This document shows positions 7,338 to 15,777 of a stretch of DNA of 17,956 nt, piece after piece (the first letter of the stretch is position 1; every line of letters starts with the position of its first letter). The notes under the pieces are model-generated. The model was not told the DNA's origin and searched no databases. It was given only the letters and a program-made list of their open reading frames with translations. Position numbers and translations under genes: made by a program. Source of the stretch: Thermoplasmata archaeon (GTDB taxonomy: Archaea > Thermoplasmatota > Thermoplasmata > Thermoplasmatales > Thermoplasmataceae); assembly GCA_021790415.1 (NCBI GenBank), contig JAJYDZ010000002.1, positions 1 to 17,956 of the forward strand, read 5' to 3'.

Positions 7338-7578
7338 GGAAAAGAAATCACATTAATGAGATTATTCATTCATTTTAGTATTTATTGGAAATTTCATTAA
7401 ATGTTAAACCAAGATATCTAAAGGATTAGAGGAAAAAATATGTCGCTTCCAATAGATTTAATTATACTGACTAATATTTAAGCAGTCAAAAGTGCAACAA
7501 AGCTTTATATATATTCTTTATCAGCCATTCTGTTTGGCAATAAAAAACGTATAAAAGAAGAAGAATTGCTCGAGGAAG
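7338..7578. other. Promoter region of the exported-protein/ABC operon
   Basis: About 240 bp without a gene. There are two TATA-like boxes on the plus strand. TTTATATATAT at 7504-7514 would give a leader of about 40-50 bases. TATAAA at 7550-7555 lies 24-29 nt before the ATG at 7579, the spacing of leaderless genes in this window. GAGG at 7572-7575 is too close to that ATG for a normal SD. No tRNA or other RNA gene is evident. Confidence 0.5.
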
Positions 7579-8285
7579 ATGTCTAGTTTGGGGACATATT
7601 TGTAGTCATAGGGTTGTTATTCTCACTTTTTGTCATTTTTCCATTCATTTTTTCGGCACAAAGTATTGGAACTACGGTTAATAACTCTGTTCACAATGGA
7701 AGAACTGTTGTTTCAGTAACCGCCACTAGTGAGGTCATGACTAACAACATAGAAACTCAACTTGTTAGAAGTTCATGTCCAACAGAAAGTTATACTTTCG
7801 GCTTGGCATTTCATTATCATCATCATTGGTCTGCTTATCACGGATTGTTCAGTGGCTGTGACTCTGGAACCTACACAATGGAATTTAAAGACATTATAGG
7901 GTTTTCTGCAGTTTTTCGTGAGAATATCATCTATTGTGCAAGTGAAAGTGGTTCTATAACTTGCAATAACGCAATTAGTGCCACTCCGCCAACAATAGCT
8001 GTAAGGACGGTACAGGAACCTAACAATCCTTCAATACCCACTGAACTAGAAATGTTTCAATATTCAAACCTTATCATAGTTGGTAATAATGGTGGTGAAC
8101 CAACGGTTGATTTGTCAGGCGTTGTCTATTTATTCGGGGCACCTGCAGTTACAGCCCAATGGAGTCCAAGCCTAGCAACTTTTAGTGGAGAGTTGTCATT
8201 GGCATGGATGCATAGCGCAAATTTCAACTATTATTGCCCTTATCCAATTGCCCCTGGAACAACATTGACAGGTTATGGAAGTTAA
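7579..8285 (+). CDS. Exported cysteine- and histidine-containing protein of unknown function, apparent -1 frameshift near start
   Basis: I do not recognise this protein. The long open frame can begin only at a TTG at 7614 (223 residues), giving a hydrophobic signal-like start (LFSLFVIFPFIFSAQ) and no later membrane helix, so it is probably secreted. From that TTG it has five cysteines (55, 82, 108, 117, 208) and a histidine cluster, HYHHH at 67-71 plus H76, which could bind metal. A better start is the ATG at 7579, placed 24 nt after a TATA box, but its frame stops after eight codons. A -1 shift or one extra G at GGGG (7590-7593) gives MSSLGDIFVVIGLLFSLF, a more complete signal helix. The frameshift could be real, regulated, or a sequencing error. 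First gene of a five-gene set with an ABC-2 transporter. Function unknown; a secreted metal-binding or antagonistic factor is only a guess. Confidence 0.6.
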
Positions 8286-8305
8286 GAATAAATAACTTAA
8301 AGGAT

Positions 8306-8310
8306 TGAGG
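8306..8310 (+). promoter_or_regulatory. SD sequence fixing the start of the second operon gene
   Basis: TGAGG ends 6 nt before the ATG at 8317. It overlaps the TTG at 8305 that would otherwise extend the frame by four codons, so the ATG is the likely start. Confidence 0.55.
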
Positions 8311-8316
8311 CTAGAA

Positions 8317-9174
8317 ATGAAATTAAAAACATTTATCACTCTCTTTATGACTATAATAGCACTTTTATTCATACTAATAACATTTCTTCCTCTTATGGAG
8401 GAATCTTATTCATTGAGAAATGCATTAACAGAGCCTAATGAGAAAGGTGCATGCCTTAAGTTTCAATTTTATGATCCTTCACTCTCTGTTTTAGGGGTGG
8501 AGCATAATGGTACATGTGCACCAATAGGGGGAATAATATACCTGAAGGGCGAAGGGAATCACTATACTATTACCGCAGATTTGGATAATATGTGGGCAAA
8601 CTATAGTAATCAGAGTAGCTTATGCATAGGATCTTTCCTCATTTATCCCCACAAAATAACATCAGGTGAGATTGCAAATGTAAACGGAATTGAAGGAGTA
8701 TTTAAAGAACAAACATCATGTCTCCTTTGTCCTGAAATTGACAATGTATCCACAAGATATTATCCATATATAATTTCCAAAACTTCTGGGCCTGATTTAT
8801 TTTTGCTTCCAACTTCCAGCGAAGGAGTAGTGTACGATGGGTCTGGTTGCTTTAATCAAACGAAATCAGTTAATTTTTTTAAGGACTTATATGGGCCCCT
8901 AGGAATTTCATTGAATTTCAGACCAGGAATTGTTCTGAATTTTCAGTTAGTGAAGTCTAATATCAAATTTACTTCATTGGATGATTATTATTACATTGAT
9001 CAAAACACATCTATAGTGAGTTTGCTCATTGTTTTTTCAGCGGTTTTTTTGGTTTTAGTGATACAACGAATGAAAACCAAAAGGAAGTACATTACGAAAT
9101 CTGATATTCTAAAGAATAAACATCAAGAAAATCTGAGGGGAATAGTGAGGAAGAAGAATGAAGGAAAGAAATGA
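8317..9174 (+). CDS. Membrane-anchored exported protein, cysteine-rich, unknown function
   Basis: I do not recognise the family. The 285-residue protein has a hydrophobic N-terminal helix (about 6-26), an extracytoplasmic domain of about 200 residues, a second helix (about 232-250), and a strongly basic tail (RMKTKRK onward) expected in the cytoplasm. The outer domain carries six cysteines (46, 67, 103, 135, 138, 178), including a CLLC pair at 135-138. It also has six N-glycosylation sequons (N64, N95, N98, N143, N180, N230), consistent with exposure outside the cell. The cysteines may form disulfides or bind a metal. The start follows the SD at 8306-8310. The 3' end overlaps the ABC ATPase gene by 17 bp, implying coupled translation. 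Its neighbours suggest it works as an outer partner of the ABC-2 transporter. Confidence 0.75.
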   Translation: MKLKTFITLFMTIIALLFILITFLPLMEESYSLRNALTEPNEKGACLKFQFYDPSLSVLGVEHNGTCAPIGGIIYLKGEGNHYTITADLDNMWANYSNQSSLCIGSFLIYPHKITSGEIANVNGIEGVFKEQTSCLLCPEIDNVSTRYYPYIISKTSGPDLFLLPTSSEGVVYDGSGCFNQTKSVNFFKDLYGPLGISLNFRPGIVLNFQLVKSNIKFTSLDDYYYIDQNTSIVSLLIVFSAVFLVLVIQRMKTKRKYITKSDILKNKHQENLRGIVRKKNEGKK

Positions 9175-10024
9175 ATCTAACGCATGGTTGAAAGTGGAAA
9201 ATTGCATAAAGAAATATGGGTCAGTTACAGCACTTGATTCTGTCTCTTTTTCAGCAGGAAGGGGGGTAACAATATTGCATGGAAGGAATGGTTCCGGAAA
9301 GAGCACTATAATATCAATTTTGGAAGGTCTATCTCCTACGGATGAAGGAAAAATATCAGTCATTGGTTATGATCCAATGAAAAACCCTAAAAAAGTAATG
9401 GAGAATGTGGCATTTCTCCCAGAAAGACCACAGGTCTTTGGCGCCAATATAGTTGGGGATTTTCTGTATTGGTACGGAGAAATAAATCATTGTGATTATA
9501 ATGATATAGAACGATTACTGGAATATTTTGATCTTCGAAATCTGATCAAGAGTAAATTCAGTAATCTGAGTAGTGGAGAAAAACAGTTAATAGTCTTAAG
9601 TGCCATATTATCTTCGAAGAAAAAGGCCTATGTTCTTGATGAACCCAATGCAAATGTTGATTCTGTAAGAAGAATGCAGATTGCCATGGAAATTGAGAAA
9701 AAAGCAAGAACAGGGGCTTCTCTCTTAGTTACAACTCACATGCTTGATGACCTACTTCCAATAGCCGATTCTATGATCCAAATCAAAGGTGGGAGAATAA
9801 AAAAAATACTTAGCCGAAATGATATAAAGGAAAATACAAACTTAACTGTTAGAATTTGGATGTCCAATGAACAGTCCTTCCAAAATCTGGCTGATTTTGA
9901 TATAACTGTTAACAAGGATATCGTAGATATAAGAGGCGCTACTGTTTCAAAGATTTTAGAAGCATTAACACCAGAACAAAAGGAAAATATAATCAGTATT
10001 AACTCGGTTCCCGAGATGATCTGA
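9158..10024 (+). CDS. ABC transporter ATP-binding protein (ABC-2 exporter type)
   Basis: ATPase subunit powering the membrane protein encoded next. Of 288 residues, about 10-215 form the nucleotide-binding domain: Walker A GRNGSGKS (42-49), signature LSSGEKQ (137-143), Walker B AYVLDE (157-162) with catalytic E162, D-loop NANVD (164-168), and switch histidine H194 in TTH. The last 70 residues or so are an extension without a recognised motif, as in many CcmA-type ATPases. The ATG at 9158 is preceded by GAGGAAG at a good SD distance and lies inside the previous gene. The stop shares a base with the permease ATG (TGATG at 10022-10026). Substrate unknown. The CcmA/ABC-2 class usually exports lipids, polymers, peptides or drugs, or assists assembly of exported metalloproteins (NosF type). 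Confidence 0.9.
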   Translation: MKERNESNAWLKVENCIKKYGSVTALDSVSFSAGRGVTILHGRNGSGKSTIISILEGLSPTDEGKISVIGYDPMKNPKKVMENVAFLPERPQVFGANIVGDFLYWYGEINHCDYNDIERLLEYFDLRNLIKSKFSNLSSGEKQLIVLSAILSSKKKAYVLDEPNANVDSVRRMQIAMEIEKKARTGASLLVTTHMLDDLLPIADSMIQIKGGRIKKILSRNDIKENTNLTVRIWMSNEQSFQNLADFDITVNKDIVDIRGATVSKILEALTPEQKENIISINSVPEMI

Positions 10025-10749
10025 TGAAATTATTACAGTTAAAGTATGTGCTGAATGAGACGGACCCATTTTATATAAGGGAACTGCTAATGGCCTCTTT
10101 CTTCTATCTTGTTGTAAGTTCATATGTAAGTTCACTAGACTATTCTGCCGTTCCAGCTATTGATGTCTTTCTCCAGAATACTACATTCGCAGCGTTTACT
10201 ATCCTAATTCTTTATGGCGCAATGCTCTCTGCTATTTTTGCCAGAGGGATCGAAAACGGTTCAACTGGCTTTTTGTTCACCACACCAATTAATAGAAAAT
10301 TCCATATATTACTTTCAATGTTTGTTCAGGCGATTATTGGAGGGGCAATATTTCTTATTCCAATAGGATTTGTTTATTGGTTAACATTTTATGCACTCAA
10401 TCTCTATGTTCTTGTAATAATTTATCTTGCAATTTTAGCGCTTATTCTGATTTATCTTTCATTCGGCTACCTTATTTCATCTATAACGAAAAGTGCAGTA
10501 GGGACTTTTATTCTGACGGCATTTTTCTTTCTGCAAATGAGTTCTGAATCAGCAAAGATCTTCAAGCATAATCTAACCGGGCAGTTTATCCTGTCAGGTC
10601 TTACAACAATGAATTTGAATTCCCCTTTTGGTTCAAAGGGAGCTGGTTATGTCTTTGATGCCTTAGTTTTTGCCTTAATAATGTCGGTTACTGTCTCAAC
10701 TGTTTGCTATTACCTTCTGATTAAAGGAAACATGAGGAGTGGGAGATAA
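10024..10749 (+). CDS. ABC-2 type transporter permease
   Basis: Membrane subunit of the transporter. The 241 residues hold about six hydrophobic segments: roughly 22-37, 54-73, 97-120, 124-151, 157-172 and 209-232. Between the second and third is RGIENGSTGFLFTTPINR (74-91), which fits the conserved E...G...L..TPI.R stretch of ABC-2 permeases that faces the ATPase. Both junctions are tight: a 1-bp overlap with the ATPase gene, and a 1-bp overlap with the next gene at 10749. No fused substrate-binding domain is present, so the three exported proteins of the operon are candidates for that role or for cargo. Confidence 0.85.
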   Translation: MKLLQLKYVLNETDPFYIRELLMASFFYLVVSSYVSSLDYSAVPAIDVFLQNTTFAAFTILILYGAMLSAIFARGIENGSTGFLFTTPINRKFHILLSMFVQAIIGGAIFLIPIGFVYWLTFYALNLYVLVIIYLAILALILIYLSFGYLISSITKSAVGTFILTAFFFLQMSSESAKIFKHNLTGQFILSGLTTMNLNSPFGSKGAGYVFDALVFALIMSVTVSTVCYYLLIKGNMRSGR

Positions 10750-11381
10750 TGCTTAAAAAACTATTTCATATAGTACTTTTCATAGTTGCATTCTTATCCA
10801 TTTTTTCATTCTATGCTTACGGAGAGATTACCCAGTCCACGCATAATTTCAAGACTCAAAATTTTGCAGTAAATGTATGTAACACAAATGAAAAGAACAC
10901 ATTAATATTATCAAAAACAGTTTGTTGCATAACAACACTAGGGAACGGATTGAATATATCTTATGTGGGAGCAAATCCATCTTTTCCGAAACAATTCAAT
11001 GTGTCAGGCATAACTTATTTTATAAATATCTTCAAAGGTAATTCTACAATATACGACAATTTATCATTCCAGGGAAGCAGTAATATCCAATATTTATGTT
11101 ATCAGCATGGTGCTGGAATGTACCAAATATCAACCTATGTCGTAGTCGACACCAACAATTCTTCCGCAATATCTCATATATCATCTATTACTTACAAAGC
11201 GACGGCACTTCTTGTTTCCAGACCTGCAAACCCAACTGAACTAATCTATCCGGGAATCGTATTTGGAGTTGTTGCTGTAGTTGTTTTTATACTATCAAGA
11301 ATCTACGGGGAAGATACTAAATATGTTCCTGAACGTCTTCTCCATCAGAAGCAAAACTTGAAGCGGATAAGGAGAACATAG
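10749..11381 (+). CDS. Exported protein anchored by a C-terminal helix, cysteine-containing, unknown function
   Basis: I do not recognise the family. It has 210 residues: a signal-like N-terminus (KK then a hydrophobic run to about 24, ending FYAYGE), an outer domain of about 140 residues, a transmembrane helix (about 167-183), and a basic cytoplasmic tail. The outer domain has four cysteines (44, 59, 60, 117), including an adjacent CC pair, and at least five N-glycosylation sequons (N69, N84, N98, N104, N137). Its architecture parallels the second gene of this operon, though I see no clear sequence similarity. The ATG overlaps the permease stop by one base and is preceded by GAGGAGTGGGAG, a good SD. 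It appears to be the last gene: the next begins 68 bp later and encodes a cytosolic TPR protein. Confidence 0.75.
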   Translation: MLKKLFHIVLFIVAFLSIFSFYAYGEITQSTHNFKTQNFAVNVCNTNEKNTLILSKTVCCITTLGNGLNISYVGANPSFPKQFNVSGITYFINIFKGNSTIYDNLSFQGSSNIQYLCYQHGAGMYQISTYVVVDTNNSSAISHISSITYKATALLVSRPANPTELIYPGIVFGVVAVVVFILSRIYGEDTKYVPERLLHQKQNLKRIRRT

Positions 11382-11449
11382 TAAAGAAGGTTATGCAATT
11401 CATAAGATACTTTACAATAAGTTAATGTATTTTAGGATATTCTTGTCTT

Positions 11450-12145
11450 GTGCCGCAAGACGAATTAGGTAGGGACCAGGCAGAGATAGCTGATGATTAC
11501 AATGAAAGAGGAGTTTCATTCTTTAATCTTAATAAATATCCTGATGCAATAAAGGAGTTTACCAGGGCCATAAAGATACTTCCCAAAGATCCGGATTATT
11601 ATTTTAACAGGGGATTATCATACTATTCCATGAGAATGTATGAGCCTGCCATTAAGGACTTTAAGAAATCTATTGAACTATATCCTGAACATGCAGATTA
11701 TTATAATGCTGCTGGAGCAGCCTTGGAAGATTCCGGAGATCTTCAGGGAGCATATGATCTTTTCACTCAGGCAATAAAGATAGAAGGAGATATACCAGAT
11801 TACTACTACAACAGGGGAAACGTGCTTTGGAAATTGAAGAAACTTGAAGAAGCCCTGCAGGATTATACTGAAGCAGTAAGGCTGAACAGCATGGACCAGA
11901 TTTTCGTCTATAGAAGATATGAGTTGCTTATGGAAATGGGACAAAAAGAAAAAGCTCTAAGAGATATAGAAACGGCAATATCACTGGTTCCTGAAAATTT
12001 CAATTACCACATCATAAAGGCAGAAACGCTGGCTAAAATGGGGAAGAAAAAGGAGGCCCTTGAAGCCTTTGAAGAGGCCTCAAGATATATTTCACAACCG
12101 GAACTCATTGAGGAAAAAAGAAAAGAACTTGAAAAGCTTCTTTAA
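11450..12145 (+). CDS. Tetratricopeptide repeat protein
   Basis: Protein of 231 residues made almost entirely of about six TPR units of 34 residues: roughly 14-47, 48-81, 82-115, 116-149, 150-183 and 184-217. The repeat pattern is clear, with YNERG, YFNRG, YNAAG and YYNRG at matching helix-A positions and A-I/AL pairs in helix B. It has no signal peptide or membrane segment and is expected to be a cytosolic protein-interaction scaffold. The start is GTG at 11450; an upstream in-frame stop (11423-11425) and the lack of an in-frame ATG leave little choice. It lies 24 bp upstream of the XPD helicase gene on the same strand, so they are probably co-transcribed. A link to DNA repair is inference from position only. 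Confidence 0.85.
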   Translation: MPQDELGRDQAEIADDYNERGVSFFNLNKYPDAIKEFTRAIKILPKDPDYYFNRGLSYYSMRMYEPAIKDFKKSIELYPEHADYYNAAGAALEDSGDLQGAYDLFTQAIKIEGDIPDYYYNRGNVLWKLKKLEEALQDYTEAVRLNSMDQIFVYRRYELLMEMGQKEKALRDIETAISLVPENFNYHIIKAETLAKMGKKKEALEAFEEASRYISQPELIEEKRKELEKLL

Positions 12146-12169
12146 TTGAAGAAATAAAAGGTAAGCAGG

Positions 12170-14044
12170 TTGGTTCATGAATCTTTTAACGCTCTCAATT
12201 TAAGGGATTATCAAAAAGATGCAATAGAATTTGTAATCAACAGCCTCAAGGAAAAAAATGGAGCAATACTGGAATCTCCAACCGGTTCAGGCAAAACAAT
12301 TATGGGCCTTGTCTCTGCAATTTCTTTTGCAAGGGAAAATAAGAAAAAAATTCTCTATCTTACCAGAACAAACTCTCAACAGAGTCAGGTTATTGAAGAA
12401 ATCAGGGTCATTCAAAAATTTGTGAACATAAAAGCGACCGCAATACAGGGGAGGGGAAATCTTTGCCCATTGTATCGGGAAATTGAAAACGAAGATGATT
12501 TTACATCCGAATCGCTGTCAAAAATGTGCTCATCCAGAAAGAAAAAAGTTGTGGAAGGAAATCAGGATGCTTGCAGATTCTACAATTCAAAAGTGAAATC
12601 TGAGGAAATAAAAAGCCGTATTATTACTGAACTGATAAGTCCGGAAGCTGTTTATGAAGAACTGGTTCCTCTAGAAATTTGTCCATACGAGAGCATCAAA
12701 TATGCAATGAGAGATGCAGAGATTTGCATAATGCCGTATTCTTATTTTCTTAATCCGGGAATAGCCCCATCGGTATTGTATAATTGGAGAACTTCAAGGG
12801 AAAGTATAGTTATTATTTTAGACGAAGCGCACAATCTCCCTGAACTTTCAAGGGGGATTTTCTCTTTCAAAATAACAATGAGGCAGATTGAACTCGTGGA
12901 AAAGGAGTGTGCAGATTATGGGGACCCGGAATTCCTGCCAAGGATCAGAGCGAGCGATGTATGTGAATACATTAGAAATGCCATAATCGATATGGAAAAA
13001 GAGAGGCTTTCAGAACAGGAAGAAAGCAGAATGATGTTTCGGGATTTCATCGATTATATTCGAATAAATGGTAAATTGACGGGTGAAAATCTAGAGTATA
13101 TTATTGACGGATTGGGCACTCTTGGTGATAGTATAGAAGAAACAAAGGAAAAACTTGGAAAGGTACCCAGATCACATGTTAAAACACTTTCCACTGAATT
13201 GAAATTTTGTCTCAATGCAGAGGAATCAAACTATATTGCCATTATAAGGAAAGATAATGGTGGTGTTTTTGAGGCATATTGTCTCGACCCATCAATAGTT
13301 TTGAAACCTCTTCAGGAGTCTGCAACAATCCATTTATCCGGAACTCTAAGACCGTTTGATATTTACTGCAGGATGACCGGATTTGAAGAATTGCCTGCAA
13401 TGGCAATTGAGAACGTATTTCCTGAGAAGAATCTTCTAATTGGATACAAAAAGGGGATTGGCACAAGATTTTCAGAATTGAACAGTGAGATGCTTCAAAA
13501 GATAGGTAATGAAATACAAAACATAATCAATTCAATTAAAAGAAAGACTATCGTGTTTTTTCCTTCAAGGAATTTAATGAATGATGTTATTGACATAGTG
13601 GGAAATAAAGGAATCCTCATCGATTCGGGCGATTTGGATCAAATAGATCTAATGCACCTTATAGATAAATTTAAGAAGGAAAACAGAGCCTTATTTACTG
13701 TTATAGGAGGGAGACTCTCAGAGGGAATAAATTTACCTGGAAAACTTTTGGAGATTGTGATCTTAGCTGGTATCCCATATCCCAAACCAGACGTGAAACA
13801 GAGAACCATAATGGCATATTATGATCATTTATACGGAAGGGGATGGGATTATGCAGTCACTTTTCCAACATTGGTAAAAATGAGACAAACCATAGGAAGA
13901 CTTATACGAAATGTTGATGATAAAGGCGTTGCAGTAATACTGGATGAGAGGGCAGAAATTTTTAAAGATTATCTTAAGGGGCTAAGGGAATTTATTGAGG
14001 TTCAGAGAGAAATAGAAGATTTTTTCATAGGTATAATGAAATAA
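12170..14044 (+). CDS. xpd: XPD/Rad3-family Fe-S DNA helicase
   Basis: ATP-dependent 5'-3' superfamily 2 DNA helicase with an Fe-S cluster. In eukaryotes XPD serves nucleotide excision repair within TFIIH; in archaea it is a single polypeptide with a probable repair role. The 624 residues show Walker A PTGSGKT (37-43), cluster ligands C99, C120, C135 and C171 in the usual order, DEAH (218-221), the HLSGTL region in the middle, motif V GGRLSEGINLPG (513-524), and motif VI QTIGRLIR (573-580). The start is TTG at 12170: the frame is closed upstream by a stop at 12155 and the first internal Met is residue 45, inside the helicase core. AGGTAAGCAGG just before the TTG offers a modest SD. Its cluster would depend on the Suf machinery at the right end of the window. 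Confidence 0.95.
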   Translation: MVHESFNALNLRDYQKDAIEFVINSLKEKNGAILESPTGSGKTIMGLVSAISFARENKKKILYLTRTNSQQSQVIEEIRVIQKFVNIKATAIQGRGNLCPLYREIENEDDFTSESLSKMCSSRKKKVVEGNQDACRFYNSKVKSEEIKSRIITELISPEAVYEELVPLEICPYESIKYAMRDAEICIMPYSYFLNPGIAPSVLYNWRTSRESIVIILDEAHNLPELSRGIFSFKITMRQIELVEKECADYGDPEFLPRIRASDVCEYIRNAIIDMEKERLSEQEESRMMFRDFIDYIRINGKLTGENLEYIIDGLGTLGDSIEETKEKLGKVPRSHVKTLSTELKFCLNAEESNYIAIIRKDNGGVFEAYCLDPSIVLKPLQESATIHLSGTLRPFDIYCRMTGFEELPAMAIENVFPEKNLLIGYKKGIGTRFSELNSEMLQKIGNEIQNIINSIKRKTIVFFPSRNLMNDVIDIVGNKGILIDSGDLDQIDLMHLIDKFKKENRALFTVIGGRLSEGINLPGKLLEIVILAGIPYPKPDVKQRTIMAYYDHLYGRGWDYAVTFPTLVKMRQTIGRLIRNVDDKGVAVILDERAEIFKDYLKGLREFIEVQREIEDFFIGIMK

Positions 14045-14065
14045 TCATGATTACTGTGAACGGTT

Positions 14066-14074
14066 AATATTAAA
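14066..14074 (+). promoter_or_regulatory. TATA box for the dehydrogenase gene
   Basis: AATATTAAA lies 24-32 nt before the ATG at 14098, with no SD in between, fitting leaderless transcription. Confidence 0.45.
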
Positions 14075-14097
14075 TCCATTTAAAGCGCTATACATCC

Positions 14098-15075
14098 ATG
14101 CTTGCTGCACGAATTCACAGCCCGGGAGGTATTGAAAACCTAAAACTGGATAATATTGAAGAACCTGAAATAAACGACGGAGACATTCTTGTTAAAATAA
14201 AGTTGGCAGGGTTCAACCCTCTTGAATATAACCTTATAAATGGAAAGGTAGTGTATTCGGTGAAACCATTTCCTCATATTCCCGGTTCAGAGGTACTTGG
14301 AGAAGTTCTTAACGATGGAAGAATGGTAAAAAAAGGGGACAGAGTAATTATATATAACCGGATATTTGACGGTAATTGTGATCTTTGTCTCTCCGGAAGG
14401 GAAAATCTGTGTTATAACGGTGGCCTTTGGGGAGTAATAACAAATGGCGGTCTTACGGAAAAAATATTGATTAGCGAGAGGAATGTTGTAAAAATACCGG
14501 AATCAATTCCTGATGATATAGCAGTCTCAATACCAATAGGTGCACTGACAGCATATCATGCTCTGAGAAAGGCAAATGCATCAGCTGCCAAGAGCATACT
14601 TATATACGGAGCATCTGGAAACACAGGAATATTTGCTGCTCAGATAGCAAGGATCATGGGATTGAGGGTTTACGGAGTATCCAGAAAGACATGGGTCAAG
14701 GATTATGGGGTTCTGAAAACATTTCTCATGGACGACATACCGGAAACCATGTCATTCGATATCGTTGTCAATTCGCTTGGTTCAAGGTTCTGGGAAAGTT
14801 CAATAAGTCATGTAAAGCAGGGTGGTTCTCTGGTATCTTTCGGCGTTCTCACAGGAAAGGAAACCACTCTGGACATCGCAACGTTATATACAAGAGAAAT
14901 TCAGATAGTTGGGAGCACGGGAGGAACAAGAAACGATCTTATGGAACTTCTTAAAATAATGGAGACCAATCAGTTTAGGGTTCCGGTTGCAAAAAAATTC
15001 AAACTAGAAGAAATAAAAGACGCAATATCTTATTATGAAACAGTTAGAGATGGAAGGGTATTAATCGAAATTTAA
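14098..15075 (+). CDS. Medium-chain dehydrogenase/reductase lacking catalytic zinc ligands
   Basis: Predicted NAD(P)H-dependent oxidoreductase of 325 residues, with a GroES-like N-terminal part and a Rossmann domain. The nucleotide loop is GASGNTG (171-177). R196 after the second strand (GVSRK) suggests NADPH preference. The structural zinc lobe is present as D91, C94, C97 and C105, where Asp replaces the first Cys; a Glu is used at that position in Sulfolobus ADH. The catalytic zinc site is not intact: the usual Cys is N40 in AGFNPLEYN and the usual GHE histidine is S64 in PGSE. It is therefore unlikely to be a classical alcohol dehydrogenase. Quinone-reductase, enoyl-reductase or acryloyl-CoA-reductase-like activity is more plausible. 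It ends 16 bp from the convergent rpe gene. Confidence 0.85.
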   Translation: MLAARIHSPGGIENLKLDNIEEPEINDGDILVKIKLAGFNPLEYNLINGKVVYSVKPFPHIPGSEVLGEVLNDGRMVKKGDRVIIYNRIFDGNCDLCLSGRENLCYNGGLWGVITNGGLTEKILISERNVVKIPESIPDDIAVSIPIGALTAYHALRKANASAAKSILIYGASGNTGIFAAQIARIMGLRVYGVSRKTWVKDYGVLKTFLMDDIPETMSFDIVVNSLGSRFWESSISHVKQGGSLVSFGVLTGKETTLDIATLYTREIQIVGSTGGTRNDLMELLKIMETNQFRVPVAKKFKLEEIKDAISYYETVRDGRVLIEI

Positions 15076-15091
15076 AATCTCAAGGTCATAG

Positions 15092-15736
15092 CTAGAGTGA
15101 TTTCAACTTCCCGATTCGCTCTGAAATATTTCCTCCATATATATATGAAGCAGATACAAGGATATCTGCTCCAGCATCCAAAGCCTTTTTCCCTGTAATT
15201 TCGTTTATACCGCCATCTATTTCGATCATCGTATCCAGGTCATTCTTACTTATGAATTCTCTGGCTTTTTTTACATTATCCAAACTCATTTCTATGAATG
15301 ACTGGCCTGAAAATCCAGGATATACCGACATAATGAGAACAATATAGGCACCATCCAGGTATTGTTCTACCTTGGAGAACGGAGTATCTGGATTTATTAC
15401 AATGCCATACTTTTTTCCAGAATTTTTAATTTCCCTAAAGGTTTCATGAATATTACAAAGCGATTCATAATGAATCAGAAATATGTCAGCTCCCGCTTCT
15501 GAAAACTTTCTCCAGTATTTATCAGGTCTTTCAACCATGAGGTGAACTTCAAGTGGAACGGTTGCAACACTTCTAATGGCCTTCACCACATCTGGTCCCA
15601 TGGTAAGATTGGGTACAAAGTGACCGTCCATGACATCAAGATGAAACATGTCAGCGTGAGCAGCTTCTGACAGTTTTACCTGCTCTCCAAGTTGTGTAAG
15701 GTTACTGGAGATTATTGAGGGGGAGATAATAACCAT
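15092..15736 (-). CDS. rpe: Ribulose-phosphate 3-epimerase
   Basis: TIM-barrel enzyme interconverting ribulose 5-phosphate and xylulose 5-phosphate in the cytosol, part of non-oxidative pentose metabolism. At 214 residues it is of normal length. Seen: the first-strand motif SIISSNL (7-13), HLDVMDGHFVPNLTMGP (32-48) with metal ligands H32 and D34, EVHLMV with H65, SVYPGFSGQ (137-145), and IDGGI (173-177) with D174, the second catalytic Asp. The start ATG at 15736 puts the first beta-strand right at the N-terminus. A weak TATA-like CTAATAT lies about 20-26 nt upstream. The Nudix gene is 41 bp upstream on the same strand; co-transcription is possible. Confidence 0.95.
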   Translation of the reverse strand: MVIISPSIISSNLTQLGEQVKLSEAAHADMFHLDVMDGHFVPNLTMGPDVVKAIRSVATVPLEVHLMVERPDKYWRKFSEAGADIFLIHYESLCNIHETFREIKNSGKKYGIVINPDTPFSKVEQYLDGAYIVLIMSVYPGFSGQSFIEMSLDNVKKAREFISKNDLDTMIEIDGGINEITGKKALDAGADILVSASYIYGGNISERIGKLKSL

Positions 15737-15777
15737 GACAGTTTATTTCAATTACATATTAGATTTTCACTCTTGTT

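Noticed and set aside
14691..14954. 87-codon frame inside the dehydrogenase gene
   Set aside because: It overlaps the Rossmann domain of a clear MDR protein in another frame; the composition is not protein-like.
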